Assembly: GCF_004310335.1 (NCBI RefSeq)
Contig: NZ_SIRS01000003.1
Coordinates: forward strand, 310,001-374,000
Length of the DNA: 64,000 nt
Origin: Hyunsoonleella pacifica
GTDB taxonomy: Bacteria; Bacteroidota; Bacteroidia; Flavobacteriales; Flavobacteriaceae
Direction of reading: 5' to 3'
In this document: piece by piece, positions 43,904 to 52,803 of the stretch
Position numbering within the stretch: position 1 is the stretch's first letter
Layout of the letters: each line of letters starts with the position of its first letter
Notes under the pieces: model-generated
Databases searched by the model: none
Told to the model about the DNA's origin: nothing
Seen by the model: the letters and a program-made list of their open reading frames with translations, nothing else
Program-made: the position numbers and the translations under genes

Positions 43904-45136
43904 ATGCTTCGCTGGATTATTTTCTTGCTTATTCTTATAGCTGTAGATGTATATGCATTTCAGGCGTTTCGTACCATATCTAAAAATGTATGGCTAAGTG
44001 TGTTGTATTGGGGTATAGCACTGTTGGTAATTGGAAATTTTGTCTACCAGTATTATGGTATAAATAGAGGCGATTTTGGGAACCCTCAAGCTTATGCGTT
44101 TGCCTTTCTCATCGCATTTTTGGTACCTAAAATGATAATATTAGGGCTTATGTTTGCCGAGGATATTTTTAGAGTACCCCAAGCTTTATTTCGATATTTT
44201 ACTGAGGGATCAAACACTGGTATAAAGTATATGCCCTCTCGCAGAACCTTTATTTCTAAAATAGCCCTAGGTATTGCAGCTATCCCTTTTGGAGCTATTC
44301 TTTATGGTGTTTACAAAGGAAAATACAACTTTAAAGTGTTAAACTATACATTAACATTTAAAGATTTACCCGATGCTTTTGATGGGTATAAGCTTACACA
44401 AATTAGCGATGTGCATTCTGGTAGTTTTGATAATATTGATAAGGTGTCTTACGCTATAGATTTAATAAATGAACAAAAGAGTGATGTCATTTTGTTTACT
44501 GGAGATATGGTAAATAATGAAGCTAAAGAAATGCTCCCGTATGTTGATATTTTTAGCAAACTAAAAGCTAAAGATGGATTATATTCTGTTTTAGGTAATC
44601 ACGATTATGGTGATTATTTAAGATGGGAAACTCCAGAAGCAAAGTCTAAAAATTTAGAACACCTAAAAGACATTCAAAAAGAAATTGGTTTTAATCTATT
44701 ATTAAATGAAAGCAGATATATTGAAAAGAACGGAGAAAAAATAGCTCTAATTGGGGTTGAAAATTGGGGTGCAGGAGGCTTTAAAAAAGCAGGCGATTTA
44801 AAAAAAGCAACAAAAAATATCGACAAGGAAGATTTCAAGATATTATTGAGTCACGATCCATCACATTGGGAGAAACAAGTTATTAAGGATGACTACCATT
44901 ACCATCTAACATTAAGCGGTCATACCCACGGTATGCAGTTTGGTATAGAAATACCAGGTTGGTTTAAATGGAGTCCTGTAAAGTGGCGTTACAAGTACTG
45001 GGCTGGTATATATCAAGAATTAGGTCAGTATATAAATGTAAATAGAGGTTTCGGGTATCTAGGCTTTCCTGGGCGCGTTGGTATTTGGCCAGAGATTACA
45101 GTTATAGAACTTAAAAAAGGCTCTGATAGTGCGTAA
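43904..45136 (+). CDS. Membrane-anchored metallophosphoesterase
   Basis: A 410-aa protein. Residues 1-150 hold N-terminal hydrophobic spans and a Tat-like RR segment (SRRTFISKIALG, near residue 113). The calcineurin-like domain (about 150-400) has the complete metal set: DVHSG, FTGDMVNN, LGNHDYGDY, LLSHDP and SGHTHGMQFG. The enzyme hydrolyses an unknown phosphoester, probably on the periplasmic side or membrane. It starts opposite the MFS transporter, divergent, with about 160 bases between, and is followed by a thioredoxin-fold gene. Confidence 0.9.
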   Translation: MLRWIIFLLILIAVDVYAFQAFRTISKNVWLSVLYWGIALLVIGNFVYQYYGINRGDFGNPQAYAFAFLIAFLVPKMIILGLMFAEDIFRVPQALFRYFTEGSNTGIKYMPSRRTFISKIALGIAAIPFGAILYGVYKGKYNFKVLNYTLTFKDLPDAFDGYKLTQISDVHSGSFDNIDKVSYAIDLINEQKSDVILFTGDMVNNEAKEMLPYVDIFSKLKAKDGLYSVLGNHDYGDYLRWETPEAKSKNLEHLKDIQKEIGFNLLLNESRYIEKNGEKIALIGVENWGAGGFKKAGDLKKATKNIDKEDFKILLSHDPSHWEKQVIKDDYHYHLTLSGHTHGMQFGIEIPGWFKWSPVKWRYKYWAGIYQELGQYINVNRGFGYLGFPGRVGIWPEITVIELKKGSDSA

Positions 45137-45279
45137 TTGCATGGAAATGTTATATTTACTCTAAAAATTTGTTATTTTTATCAATAAAGTCAGACTAAAC
45201 CTATCGAAAAAAGTAGATTTTAGATGTTTAAAATCTGCATTAGGTTTGTATATGATGTTTGAATTAAAACATTAAAAGT

Positions 45280-45576
45280 ATGTCAAAATTTGGGGAACTA
45301 ATTGATGTTGAAGTTCCAGTTCTGTTTGATTTTTATGCAGAATGGAACGAACAATCTACTGCAATGCATCCCGTTCTTCGAGATGTTGCCGCAGCCCTTG
45401 GCGATAAAGCTAAAGTCATTAAAATTGATGTTGAAAAAAATCAAGAATTGGCAGAGGCACTTCGTGTAAAAGGGTTGCCAACGCTAATTATATACAAAGA
45501 TGGCGAGATGAAATGGCGACAAAGTGGAGAGCAAGACGCCAATACCTTGATTGAAATCGTACAGGATTATATTTAA
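45280..45576 (+). CDS. Thioredoxin-fold protein lacking the CxxC motif
   Basis: A 98-aa cytoplasmic thioredoxin-like protein. VPVLFDFYAEW (12-22) and KVIKIDVEKNQELAEALRVKGLPTLIIYKDGE (46-76) with the cis-Pro at about 67 are typical of thioredoxin. The catalytic WCGPC is replaced by WNEQS (W22-N23-E24-Q25-S26); the protein has no cysteine at all. It therefore cannot do thioredoxin redox chemistry and is probably a binding or structural adaptor, as in other degenerate thioredoxin-like proteins. It stands between the metallophosphoesterase and the ketoacyl synthase gene. Confidence 0.9.
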   Translation: MSKFGELIDVEVPVLFDFYAEWNEQSTAMHPVLRDVAAALGDKAKVIKIDVEKNQELAEALRVKGLPTLIIYKDGEMKWRQSGEQDANTLIEIVQDYI

Positions 45577-45925
45577 CTTCTATATTTTAAAGTTTTTATT
45601 GTCTACCACATTTTTCGGCGTAGTTACTCGAAAGAGGTTGAGCTTTACTCATTGATTTCTATTTTAAATTAATCAAATCGTAAATATAAATATTTCACTA
45701 CTCAATCATGTAGTTCTATCCCTAAAGCACCTTCTTGCTATAGCCAGTATTAAAAACACAAAGAAAAGCATACCTGTAAAAGTATGAACAAATACATAGC
45801 AATTTAAATCAATACATTAAATTTGCACACTTAATGTAAATTGAATTTATTTTTCAGATTTATAATGAAATATGATGAAATGCTGAAATAACCCCGATAA
45901 TTATCGAGACAGCATAATGACAACT
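45577..45925. other. Intergenic, upstream of ketoacyl synthase
   Basis: About 340 bases with no coding frame. It holds a weak -7-like TAAATTTG at 45818-45825 and the REP-like hairpin at 45878-45923. The rest is AT-rich with nothing recognisable. Confidence 0.4.
45878..45923. repeat. REP-like nested hairpin before the ketoacyl synthase
   Basis: atgctg (about 45879-45884) pairs with cagcat (45910-45915) and encloses the 12-base palindrome cgataattatcg. The outer arm continues as aatgac, the same ATGAC ending as the REP element before bioA, and again supplies an upstream in-frame ATG to the following gene. Confidence 0.6.
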
Positions 45926-47083
45926 ATGAATAAACCAATCTCCATTACAGCCATTTCATCCCTATCCTCGCTTGGCTCCTCCCAAGAAGATATATGGAAT
46001 AATTACCAAAACAGTAAACATTATATATCAGAAAAAGAAGTTTTGGACAAGCCTGTATTTGTATCACAACTTTCTAGTGAAACAAAACAAAATATTGAAG
46101 TATTACGACATTCAGATAGTAAATACAAATCTTTAGATGAAACCGTATTGTATGCCATATACGCATCAAGGCAAGCAGTAAAACTAGCCAATTGGAACGC
46201 TGCAGACAATTTTGGTGTAAACATTGGCTCGTCTCGTGGCGCTACAGGATTGTTTGAAACTTATCATCAATCATTTTTAGAAAATCATAAAGCAGAAACC
46301 TTAAGTTCTCCAACCACTACCTTAGGAAATATTTCCTCTTGGGTAGCACACGATTTACAAACCCAAGGTCCAGAAATAAGCCATTCCATAACCTGTTCCA
46401 CAGCACTACACTCTGTATTAAATGGCATCGCATGGATTAACTCTGGGATGTGTGATAAGTTTTTAGTTGGCGGTAGCGAGGCACCGTTAACATCTTTTAC
46501 CATAGCACAAATGCAAGCCTTAAAAATCTATTCAAAAGAAACGGGCAACTTTCCGTGTCGCGCTCTAGATTTAGATAAAACCAAAAATACCATGGTTTTG
46601 GGAGAAGGTGCTAGCATGATCTGTTTAGAAGCAGGAGAAACAAAAAACGCATTAGCTACTATAAAGGGATTTGGTTATGCTACTGAAATTTTAAAACACA
46701 ATATATCTATTTCAAGTGATGCTAAATGCTTTCAAAAGTCAATGAAGATGGCTTTAGGTAGTTTAAATCCCGAGGCTATTGATGTTATAGTAATGCACGC
46801 CCCAGGCACAGTAAAAGGCGATGCTTCTGAATATAAAGCAATACAAAAACTCTTCAAGGATAAAATACCAGCTTTAACTTCCAACAAATGGAAAATTGGC
46901 CATACATTTGGCGCTTCGGGTGCCTTAAGTTTAGAACTTGCAACTCTAATGATACAAAAACAAAAATACATTGATATCCCCTATTTAAAATCCCAAAAAA
47001 CTCCTAAAACCATAAAAAATATAATAATAAATGCTGTTGGTTTTGGAGGTAATGCAGTTTCTATATTATTAAGTAAAAACTAA
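45926..47083 (+). CDS. FabF-like beta-ketoacyl synthase next to bioB
   Basis: A 385-aa ketoacyl-ACP synthase-fold protein. Start at 45926 (MNKPISITAISSLSSLGS); an ATG nine bases upstream is part of a REP hairpin. The catalytic triad is intact: Cys in SITCSTALHS (about 157), His in VMHAPGTVKGDASE (about 291) and His in IGHTFGASGALS (about 326), as in KAS I/II. It lies 50 bases before bioB, same strand, so probably co-transcribed. Its likely role is an elongation step for the pimeloyl chain of biotin, or lipoate/other lipid; this is inference. A general FabF paralogue is the alternative. Confidence 0.88.
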   Translation: MNKPISITAISSLSSLGSSQEDIWNNYQNSKHYISEKEVLDKPVFVSQLSSETKQNIEVLRHSDSKYKSLDETVLYAIYASRQAVKLANWNAADNFGVNIGSSRGATGLFETYHQSFLENHKAETLSSPTTTLGNISSWVAHDLQTQGPEISHSITCSTALHSVLNGIAWINSGMCDKFLVGGSEAPLTSFTIAQMQALKIYSKETGNFPCRALDLDKTKNTMVLGEGASMICLEAGETKNALATIKGFGYATEILKHNISISSDAKCFQKSMKMALGSLNPEAIDVIVMHAPGTVKGDASEYKAIQKLFKDKIPALTSNKWKIGHTFGASGALSLELATLMIQKQKYIDIPYLKSQKTPKTIKNIIINAVGFGGNAVSILLSKN

Positions 47084-47133
47084 ACATTTTATCTTTTAAT
47101 TACTATTTTTGATATTAACTAACTGATAGATTC

Positions 47134-48228
47134 ATGAGCGCGACTAAACACAACTGGACGAAAGCCGAAATTCTAGATATATATAACAAACCTTTAATGG
47201 AGTTGCTTTACGAAGCCGCAACAATACATCGTGTAAATCACGACCCAAATACAGTACAAGTATCTACACTTTTATCCATAAAAACTGGTGGTTGTCCTGA
47301 AGATTGTGGCTATTGCCCACAAGCCGCACGTTACCACACTGATATTGAAGGGAATGATTTAATGAGCGTTCAGCAAGTTAAAGCGCAAGCTTTACGAGCA
47401 AAATCTAGTGGAAGTTCGCGTGTGTGTATGGGTGCTGCATGGCGTAATGTAAAAGATGGCGAAGAGTTTGATCAGGTTTTAGAAATGGTGCGTACCATTA
47501 ATAAATTAGATATGGAAGTGTGTTGTACTTTAGGCATGCTTACCGAAAATCAAGCACAACGTTTGGCAGAAGCTGGATTGTATGCATATAATCATAATTT
47601 AGATTCTTCTGAGGAATATTATAAAGAAGTGATTTCTACACGTGGTTTTGAAGATCGTTTAGAAACTATTGATAACGTACGTAAAACTAATGTTACGGTA
47701 TGCAGTGGAGGTATTATAGGTATGGGAGAACGTATTGAAGATAGAGCCGGTATGCTTGTGGCGCTTTCTACCTTAAATCCACAACCAGAGTCTACTCCTA
47801 TTAATGCTCTAGTTGCTGTTGATGGCACACCTCTTGAAGACCAAAAACCTGTATCCATTTGGGATATGGTACGTATGGTCGCCACCACACGTATCGTTTT
47901 ACCTGAAACCCAAGTACGCTTAAGTGCTGGTAGAACGCAAATGAGTAGAGAAGGACAAGCCATGTGTTTTTTTGCTGGTGCTAACTCTATTTTTGCTGGA
48001 GATAAACTATTAACTACACCTAATCCTGATGTAAACGAGGATATGGAAATGTTTAAATTACTTGGATTAAACCCACAAAAACCTTTTACTAAAAAAGTAC
48101 AACCGCAAACTGTTGAGGCCAAAGACTCTGAGTTTGAAGCGTTGGGCGAAAAACCAAAATGGACAAGACCTGAGCATACCATAGCGCGTAATGAGGCTGC
48201 AAAAGTAAAGGCAAAGGCGGTTAAATAA
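47134..48228 (+). CDS. bioB: Biotin synthase
   Basis: BioB inserts sulfur into dethiobiotin in a radical-SAM reaction. The 364-aa protein has the iron-sulfur motif C54-x3-C58-x2-C61 (GCPEDCGYCPQ), then DLMSVQQVKAQALRAKSSGSSRVCMGAAWR, EVCCTLGMLTENQAQRLAEAGL, YNHNLDSSEEYY and LSAGRTQMSREGQAMCFFAGANSIFAGDKLLTT. All ligands to the second [2Fe-2S] cluster (Cys, Cys, Cys, Arg) are recognisable. bioB is 42 kb from bioF/A/D in this window. A REP-like, GC-rich palindrome follows. Confidence 0.97.
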   Translation: MSATKHNWTKAEILDIYNKPLMELLYEAATIHRVNHDPNTVQVSTLLSIKTGGCPEDCGYCPQAARYHTDIEGNDLMSVQQVKAQALRAKSSGSSRVCMGAAWRNVKDGEEFDQVLEMVRTINKLDMEVCCTLGMLTENQAQRLAEAGLYAYNHNLDSSEEYYKEVISTRGFEDRLETIDNVRKTNVTVCSGGIIGMGERIEDRAGMLVALSTLNPQPESTPINALVAVDGTPLEDQKPVSIWDMVRMVATTRIVLPETQVRLSAGRTQMSREGQAMCFFAGANSIFAGDKLLTTPNPDVNEDMEMFKLLGLNPQKPFTKKVQPQTVEAKDSEFEALGEKPKWTRPEHTIARNEAAKVKAKAVK

Positions 48229-48244
48229 ATTTATTTGATTTATG

Positions 48245-48315
48245 TTGCTTTAAAGGCAGACAACCCCACTCCCTTGTGAGTAACTTGCCTGCTTGCAGGC
48301 AGGCGCCCAAAATAC
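48245..48315. repeat. GC-rich palindromic repeat after bioB (degenerate copy)
   Basis: Contains a perfect hairpin gcctgcttgcaggc and the ending aggcgccc, resembling the 3' part (hairpin plus acgccc) of the 28260-28359 repeat. It might double as terminator of bioB. Relationship to copies A and B is weak. Confidence 0.45.
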
Positions 48316-48340
48316 TATTTTACATTTTGTAACGTTTTCT

Positions 48341-48348
48341 TAACTTTG
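48341..48348 (+). promoter_or_regulatory. Putative -7 element of the cupin gene
   Basis: TAACTTTG matches TAnnTTTG, 21 bases before the TTG start at 48370. No good -33. Confidence 0.4.
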
Positions 48349-48369
48349 AATAACTAAACAAAACTTTCT

Positions 48370-49230
48370 TTGACGTTAAACCTACAGGACATTCCGCGCG
48401 TAAAAACGATTACAAAAGCTGAGTTTTTAAAGCACTATTTTAAACCTCAAAAACCTGTGGTTATTGAGCAGTTTATTGATGATTGGCCTGCATATAGCAA
48501 ATGGAATTTAGAGTATTTTAAAACTATTGGCGGCAATTTAACTGTACCATTGTATGATGACAGACCGGTAGATTATAAGGATGGTTTTAACGAGCCTCAT
48601 GCCAAAATGAAACTTAGTGAGTATGTTGATTTATTAAAGCGAGAGCCTACTAAATATCGTATTTTTCTTTGGAATGCACTAAAAGAAATTCCGAAACTAC
48701 AACAGGATTTTACCTTTCCTGATTTTGGATTACGTTTAATGAAAGGTATTCCTATGCTATTTTTTGGTGGTCGTGAGTCTCATACTTTTATGCACTATGA
48801 TATTGATTTAGCTAATATTTTTCATTTTCATTTTGAAGGTAAAAAAGAGTGTATTCTATTTGACCAAAAGCAGAATAGCTACCTTTATAAAATTCCGCAT
48901 TCGTTAATTACTAGAGAAGATATAGATTTTAAAAACCCAGATTTTGAAAAATGGCCTATGCTTAAAAAAGCTAAGGGTTATAAAACAGAATTAAATCATG
49001 GCGAAGTATTGTATATGCCAGAAGGTTATTGGCATTATATGCGTTATGTAACGCCTGGTTTTTCTATGAGTTTGCGTGCTATTGCTAGAAACCCAAAAAA
49101 CTTTAGTAAGGCACTTTATAATATTTTAATTATGCGCAATTTTGATAATGTAATGCGACGTGTAAAAGGGCAAAAATGGATAGATTGGAAAAATGAGCAA
49201 GCTATTACTCGTACTCATAAACATTTGTAA
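48370..49230 (+). CDS. Cupin-like (JmjC-type) protein with TTG start
   Basis: A 286-aa protein of the cupin_8/JmjC superfamily. The N-terminal segment IPRVKTITKAEFLKHYFKPQKPVVIEQFIDDWPA is the family opening. The metal site is probably HYD in SHTFMHYDIDLANIFHFHFEGKKE and a later His in MPEGYWHYMRYV. An Fe(II)/2-oxoglutarate-dependent oxygenase is likely; the substrate (protein or small molecule) is unknown. The frame opens at TTG (48370): an in-frame stop lies at 48355-48357 and no ATG is available before the conserved domain. Confidence 0.82.
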   Translation: MTLNLQDIPRVKTITKAEFLKHYFKPQKPVVIEQFIDDWPAYSKWNLEYFKTIGGNLTVPLYDDRPVDYKDGFNEPHAKMKLSEYVDLLKREPTKYRIFLWNALKEIPKLQQDFTFPDFGLRLMKGIPMLFFGGRESHTFMHYDIDLANIFHFHFEGKKECILFDQKQNSYLYKIPHSLITREDIDFKNPDFEKWPMLKKAKGYKTELNHGEVLYMPEGYWHYMRYVTPGFSMSLRAIARNPKNFSKALYNILIMRNFDNVMRRVKGQKWIDWKNEQAITRTHKHL

Positions 49231-49234
49231 AGCC

Positions 49235-49264
49235 TTTGCCGTTATAAAACTTATAATATCTTTG
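49235..49264 (+). promoter_or_regulatory. Promoter of the DUF6646 gene
   Basis: TTTG at 49235-49238, 18 bases, TATCTTTG at 49257-49264. This closely fits the Bacteroidota -33/-7 form. The leader to the ATG at 49303 is about 33 bases. Confidence 0.75.
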
Positions 49265-49302
49265 CACGCTTTAAAACTCAAATCTTAAAAACAATTTTGA
49301 AG

Positions 49303-49794
49303 ATGAAAAAACTAATTTTAGTACTCGCAATTTTAAGTGTTTCACTTATTAACGCACAAGCGTACACTGGTAAAAATGACAACAAATTTCAAGTTGGTTT
49401 AAATGCCCAAGACAATGGTACAGGTATTAACATCAGTTATGATTATGGCTTTGGAGAAAACATCTCTTTTGGTTTTACCTCAACCTATCTTTTAGGTGTT
49501 GAAGAGTCAATTGATGCCAGTTTCACAGACCGTTTTGATATAAGGGCGCGTTTTAATGCCAACTTAGGTAATGTAGTTAACGTTAGTGATAATTTTGATA
49601 TATATCCTGGTTTAAGTTTAGGCATGAAAAATTTTGGTGGACATTTAGGGATGCGTTATTTCTTTACGGAAGGCTTTGGTATTTACACTGAATTGAATAC
49701 GCCATTGGCAAAATTTAATTCGGATGGCTTAACCCCTGCTGAAATGCTTCATAACCAATTTACGGTTAATTTTGGAGCTAGTTTTAATCTATAA
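49303..49794 (+). CDS. DUF6646-type outer-membrane barrel
   Basis: A 163-aa protein with signal peptide MKKLILVLAILSVSLINAQ after the ATG at 49303. The mature part has the DUF6646 hallmarks: KNDNKFQVGLNAQDNGTGI, YDYGFGENISFGFTSTYLLG, FDIRARFNANLG, and a closing NFGASFNL, consistent with an eight-strand barrel. It is common in Flavobacteriaceae, function unknown. It has its own promoter and a shared strong terminator with recX. Confidence 0.75.
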   Translation: MKKLILVLAILSVSLINAQAYTGKNDNKFQVGLNAQDNGTGINISYDYGFGENISFGFTSTYLLGVEESIDASFTDRFDIRARFNANLGNVVNVSDNFDIYPGLSLGMKNFGGHLGMRYFFTEGFGIYTELNTPLAKFNSDGLTPAEMLHNQFTVNFGASFNL

Positions 49795-49811
49795 ATACTC
49801 CAGAAAAATAT

Positions 49812-49850
49812 AAAAAAGCGGATGATATGTAACATATTATCCGCTTTTTT
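49812..49850. terminator. Bidirectional terminator
   Basis: Stem aaaaagcggatgatatg / catattatccgcttttt with one mismatch, flanked by A run and T run. Sits between the DUF6646 gene (+) and recX (-), which are convergent. Confidence 0.85.
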
Positions 49851-49856
49851 ATGGAT

Positions 49857-50330
49857 TTACTCGAAAAGCTCCCTAGCTTTTTCGTACACTAAGTGCGTTT
49901 CCCAGCCTCTATATAGCAGATAATCGATAAATTTTCGCTTTTTTTTAAGTTTGTTTGGTTCCGTTATAGAATTCGCTTTTTTTTCGGCTAAATCATTGAA
50001 AACCTCGATGTAATCCGATTCTTCTATTTCTGCAAGTGCTTGATTTATATTAACTTTGCCAATGTCTTTTTGCTTTAATTCATGAGTTAATCGACGTCGG
50101 CCCCAAGCCTTAATTTTAAACTTACCGCTTACAAATGTTTTGGCAAAACGTTCTTCATTAAGAAAGTTATGTTCCAAAAGATGAACTATGATCACATCGA
50201 TAGCCTCGGGTATCATGTGCATAGATTTTAGTTTTTGCCGTACTTCTTTATGACAACGTTCTTGGTACACACAATAACGCTCTAATTTTCTAGTAGCTTC
50301 TTGTACTGTATATGTTTTTTTGGTTTGCAT
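49857..50330 (-). CDS. recX: RecX family recombination regulator
   Basis: RecX modulates the RecA filament. The 157-aa protein begins (start at 50330) MQTKKTYTVQEATRKLERYCVYQERCHKEVRQKLKS, with the family RCHKEVRQKL motif. It continues with the three-helix repeats FLNEERFAKTFVSGKFKIKAWGRRRLTHELKQKDI and YLLYRGWETHLVYEKARELF. An upstream in-frame methionine exists but would lack the usual start. It stands alone in this window; recA is not here. Confidence 0.92.
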   Translation of the reverse strand: MQTKKTYTVQEATRKLERYCVYQERCHKEVRQKLKSMHMIPEAIDVIIVHLLEHNFLNEERFAKTFVSGKFKIKAWGRRRLTHELKQKDIGKVNINQALAEIEESDYIEVFNDLAEKKANSITEPNKLKKKRKFIDYLLYRGWETHLVYEKARELFE

Positions 50331-50403
50331 TGCGAATTCAAAAATAACAATTGAAAACAATTAAAATTAATAGATCCAAATCTAGTTTTAAAAACTTAAC
50401 ATT

Positions 50404-52746
50404 ATGAAAAAAATTACTTTAATATTACTATTGCTTTTAGGAGTTAGTTTTAGTTATGGGCAAACTATTCTAGCTAAAGAAGATATTGCTATAATTGGTG
50501 TAAATACGGATAATGAAGATTTTACGTTCTTACTAAGAGTTGGTATAACCGCAGGAACACAGATTTATTTTTCTGATAACGAAGTAAATGCAACTGGTAC
50601 TGGATTACAAGATTTGAATGAAGGCGTAGTTTTATTTACTGCAGCTACAGACTACACATGTGGAACAATTATAAGTTTTTTACAGAATAATGCTGAATTT
50701 ACCTCTGTTAGTGGTTTATTTATGCTGAATAATAGCGGAGATCAAGTACTAGCATTTCAAGGTTTTGATGTTACAACTAGAAATTGGACCACTTTTCTTC
50801 ATGCTAATACTGATCCCCCTATTACTTTACCAGTTGGCTTTACTAGTGCTGATATTGTTGATGGAAATAGAGACAATAGAGAATATATTGGGGGTACTTC
50901 TGACCCTAGTTGGACAGATTTAAACACCTTTGCCAATTACAATCATGGGAACAATTACAGTGGAGTAACACTAAGTACCTCTCCCTTTATTTGCACTACT
51001 TGTTCTGGATCTACTGTAACTTGGATAGCTGGAGCTTGGTTACCAATAAGCGGTCCCAATCTTAGTACTCCAGTAATCATTGCGGATAACTTTGATACTA
51101 CAATTGATGGGAGTTTTAGCGCCTGTTCATTAACCATTAATATTAATATTAATTTAAACGTTAATAATGGTGATTATGTTGAAGTACAAAATGATGTAAC
51201 TGTAGATGGGGAACTTTTTGTGCAATCTCAAGGTAATTTTGTACAAAATAGCGACACAGCAAGTTTCACAGATAATTCTACTAATGGTGTACAAGTTCTC
51301 AAAGGTAAAACTTTTCCAAGAAAATTTTCCTATACCTATTGGAGCTCTCCAATTGTAGATGAGACAATAGAACAAGTATTCAGTACTGTTCAAGGAGACA
51401 GACGTTTTTCGTTTAATGCTGCCAACTTTGTAGATGTACAACAAGAAGATGGGAATTCAGGAGTTTTTAATCCTGGATCTGACGATATAGATGATAACGG
51501 GGACGACTGGCAAATAGCCAGTGGTACTATGCAACCAGGGGTTGGTTATGCTGCTATTGCTAGCCAACTTGGACCTGCATTTCCTCGTACTGAAAGTTTT
51601 ACTTTTACAGGGGAGTTTAACAATGGTACCATTCAAGTGCCTCTTGTTAACAACAGTGGAGGTGCATATAACGATTGGAATTTTATTGGAAATCCATATC
51701 CTTGTGCTATTGATGCTGACGAATTTCTGTCAGTAAATAGTGCTTTGGTAGGAGCATTATATTTTTGGGATCAAGCAACACCTGAAAGTGATACTGCTGG
51801 AGGTAGCCAAGGACAAAATTTTTCAGTAGATGATTATGCTACATACAATGGAACAATGGGTATTGGAGCTAGAGCGGGTACTGGTGCTCAACCTAATGGC
51901 TTTGTTGCTTCCTGCCAAGGTTTCTTTGTTGAAGCACTAACTGCAGGCAATGTTACTTTTAATAATTCAATGCGTACTACAACAAATGATAATAGCCAGT
52001 TTTTTAAGAACGTAAATTCTAAAAACAATTCGTCATCTAGTTCTTTCAATAAATTATGGGTAAACCTAACAACAGATAACGGTGTTTTTAGCCAAATAGG
52101 AGTTGGGTATGTTACTGGAGCTACGGATTTTAACGATGGTGTATATTATGACGCAAAAAGAATTATTAGTTCTGGAAATGCTGCAATATTATATTCAACC
52201 ATAGAAAATGATACTGATAAATTTGCTATACAAGGTAAGGCAATTTCTAGTTTAGATTCTAATGAAAATATAAGATTAGGTTTAAGTACAAATATTGAGG
52301 TAGCAACTGTATATACATTATCTATAGCACAATTTGAAGGAAATTTTATTGCCAATAACTCCGTTTATCTTAAAGATAATTTAACTAATACAATACACAA
52401 TTTATCTGATGATGGCGATTATAGTTTTACATCAGAAGTTGGAGAATTTAATGACCGTTTTGAGATTGCATTTAACGCCGATGCATTATCTAATGATGGT
52501 TTTGAATTAAACACCAATGCTATTAAAATCATACAATTAGAAAATGAAGCTATTCAATTTACTACAGAAGTTTCAACATTTACATCTATTTCAGTATTTG
52601 ATCTTTTAGGTAGGACACTTTATAAGCTAAATGCTAGCAGTAATGATGAGACTTATAATTTAAATACGCTTAAAAGTTCAGTATACATAGCCACAATAGA
52701 ACTTGCAAACGGTAGTACTCTAAGCAAAAAATTTATTAAAAAATAA
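50404..52746 (+). CDS. Secreted T9SS cargo protein
   Basis: A 780-aa exported protein: signal MKKITLILLLLLGVSFSYGQ, then a lamin/DUF5689-like beta-rich region (IGVNTDNEDFTFLLRVGI, SGLFMLNNSGDQVLAFQ), and several more beta-rich modules (GNPYPCAIDADEFLS). It ends in a T9SS type A-like sorting domain (LNTLKSSVYIATIELANGSTLSKKFIKK; the last 80 aa). It is therefore surface-secreted. The catalytic role, if any, is not visible; asparagine and glycine richness suggests an adhesin-like or structural role. Confidence 0.75.
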   Translation: MKKITLILLLLLGVSFSYGQTILAKEDIAIIGVNTDNEDFTFLLRVGITAGTQIYFSDNEVNATGTGLQDLNEGVVLFTAATDYTCGTIISFLQNNAEFTSVSGLFMLNNSGDQVLAFQGFDVTTRNWTTFLHANTDPPITLPVGFTSADIVDGNRDNREYIGGTSDPSWTDLNTFANYNHGNNYSGVTLSTSPFICTTCSGSTVTWIAGAWLPISGPNLSTPVIIADNFDTTIDGSFSACSLTINININLNVNNGDYVEVQNDVTVDGELFVQSQGNFVQNSDTASFTDNSTNGVQVLKGKTFPRKFSYTYWSSPIVDETIEQVFSTVQGDRRFSFNAANFVDVQQEDGNSGVFNPGSDDIDDNGDDWQIASGTMQPGVGYAAIASQLGPAFPRTESFTFTGEFNNGTIQVPLVNNSGGAYNDWNFIGNPYPCAIDADEFLSVNSALVGALYFWDQATPESDTAGGSQGQNFSVDDYATYNGTMGIGARAGTGAQPNGFVASCQGFFVEALTAGNVTFNNSMRTTTNDNSQFFKNVNSKNNSSSSSFNKLWVNLTTDNGVFSQIGVGYVTGATDFNDGVYYDAKRIISSGNAAILYSTIENDTDKFAIQGKAISSLDSNENIRLGLSTNIEVATVYTLSIAQFEGNFIANNSVYLKDNLTNTIHNLSDDGDYSFTSEVGEFNDRFEIAFNADALSNDGFELNTNAIKIIQLENEAIQFTTEVSTFTSISVFDLLGRTLYKLNASSNDETYNLNTLKSSVYIATIELANGSTLSKKFIKK

Positions 52747-52773
52747 AACTAGTTTTACCTTACAGTGATTCAC

Positions 52774-52796
52774 GCCATTCTAAAAATTAGAATGGC
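52774..52796 (+). terminator. Terminator of the T9SS cargo gene
   Basis: GCCATTCTAA / TTAGAATGGC perfect 10-base stem with aaa loop, followed by ttgttttttat. Convergent with the TonB receptor gene. Confidence 0.85.
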
Positions 52797-52803
52797 TTGT
52801 TTT

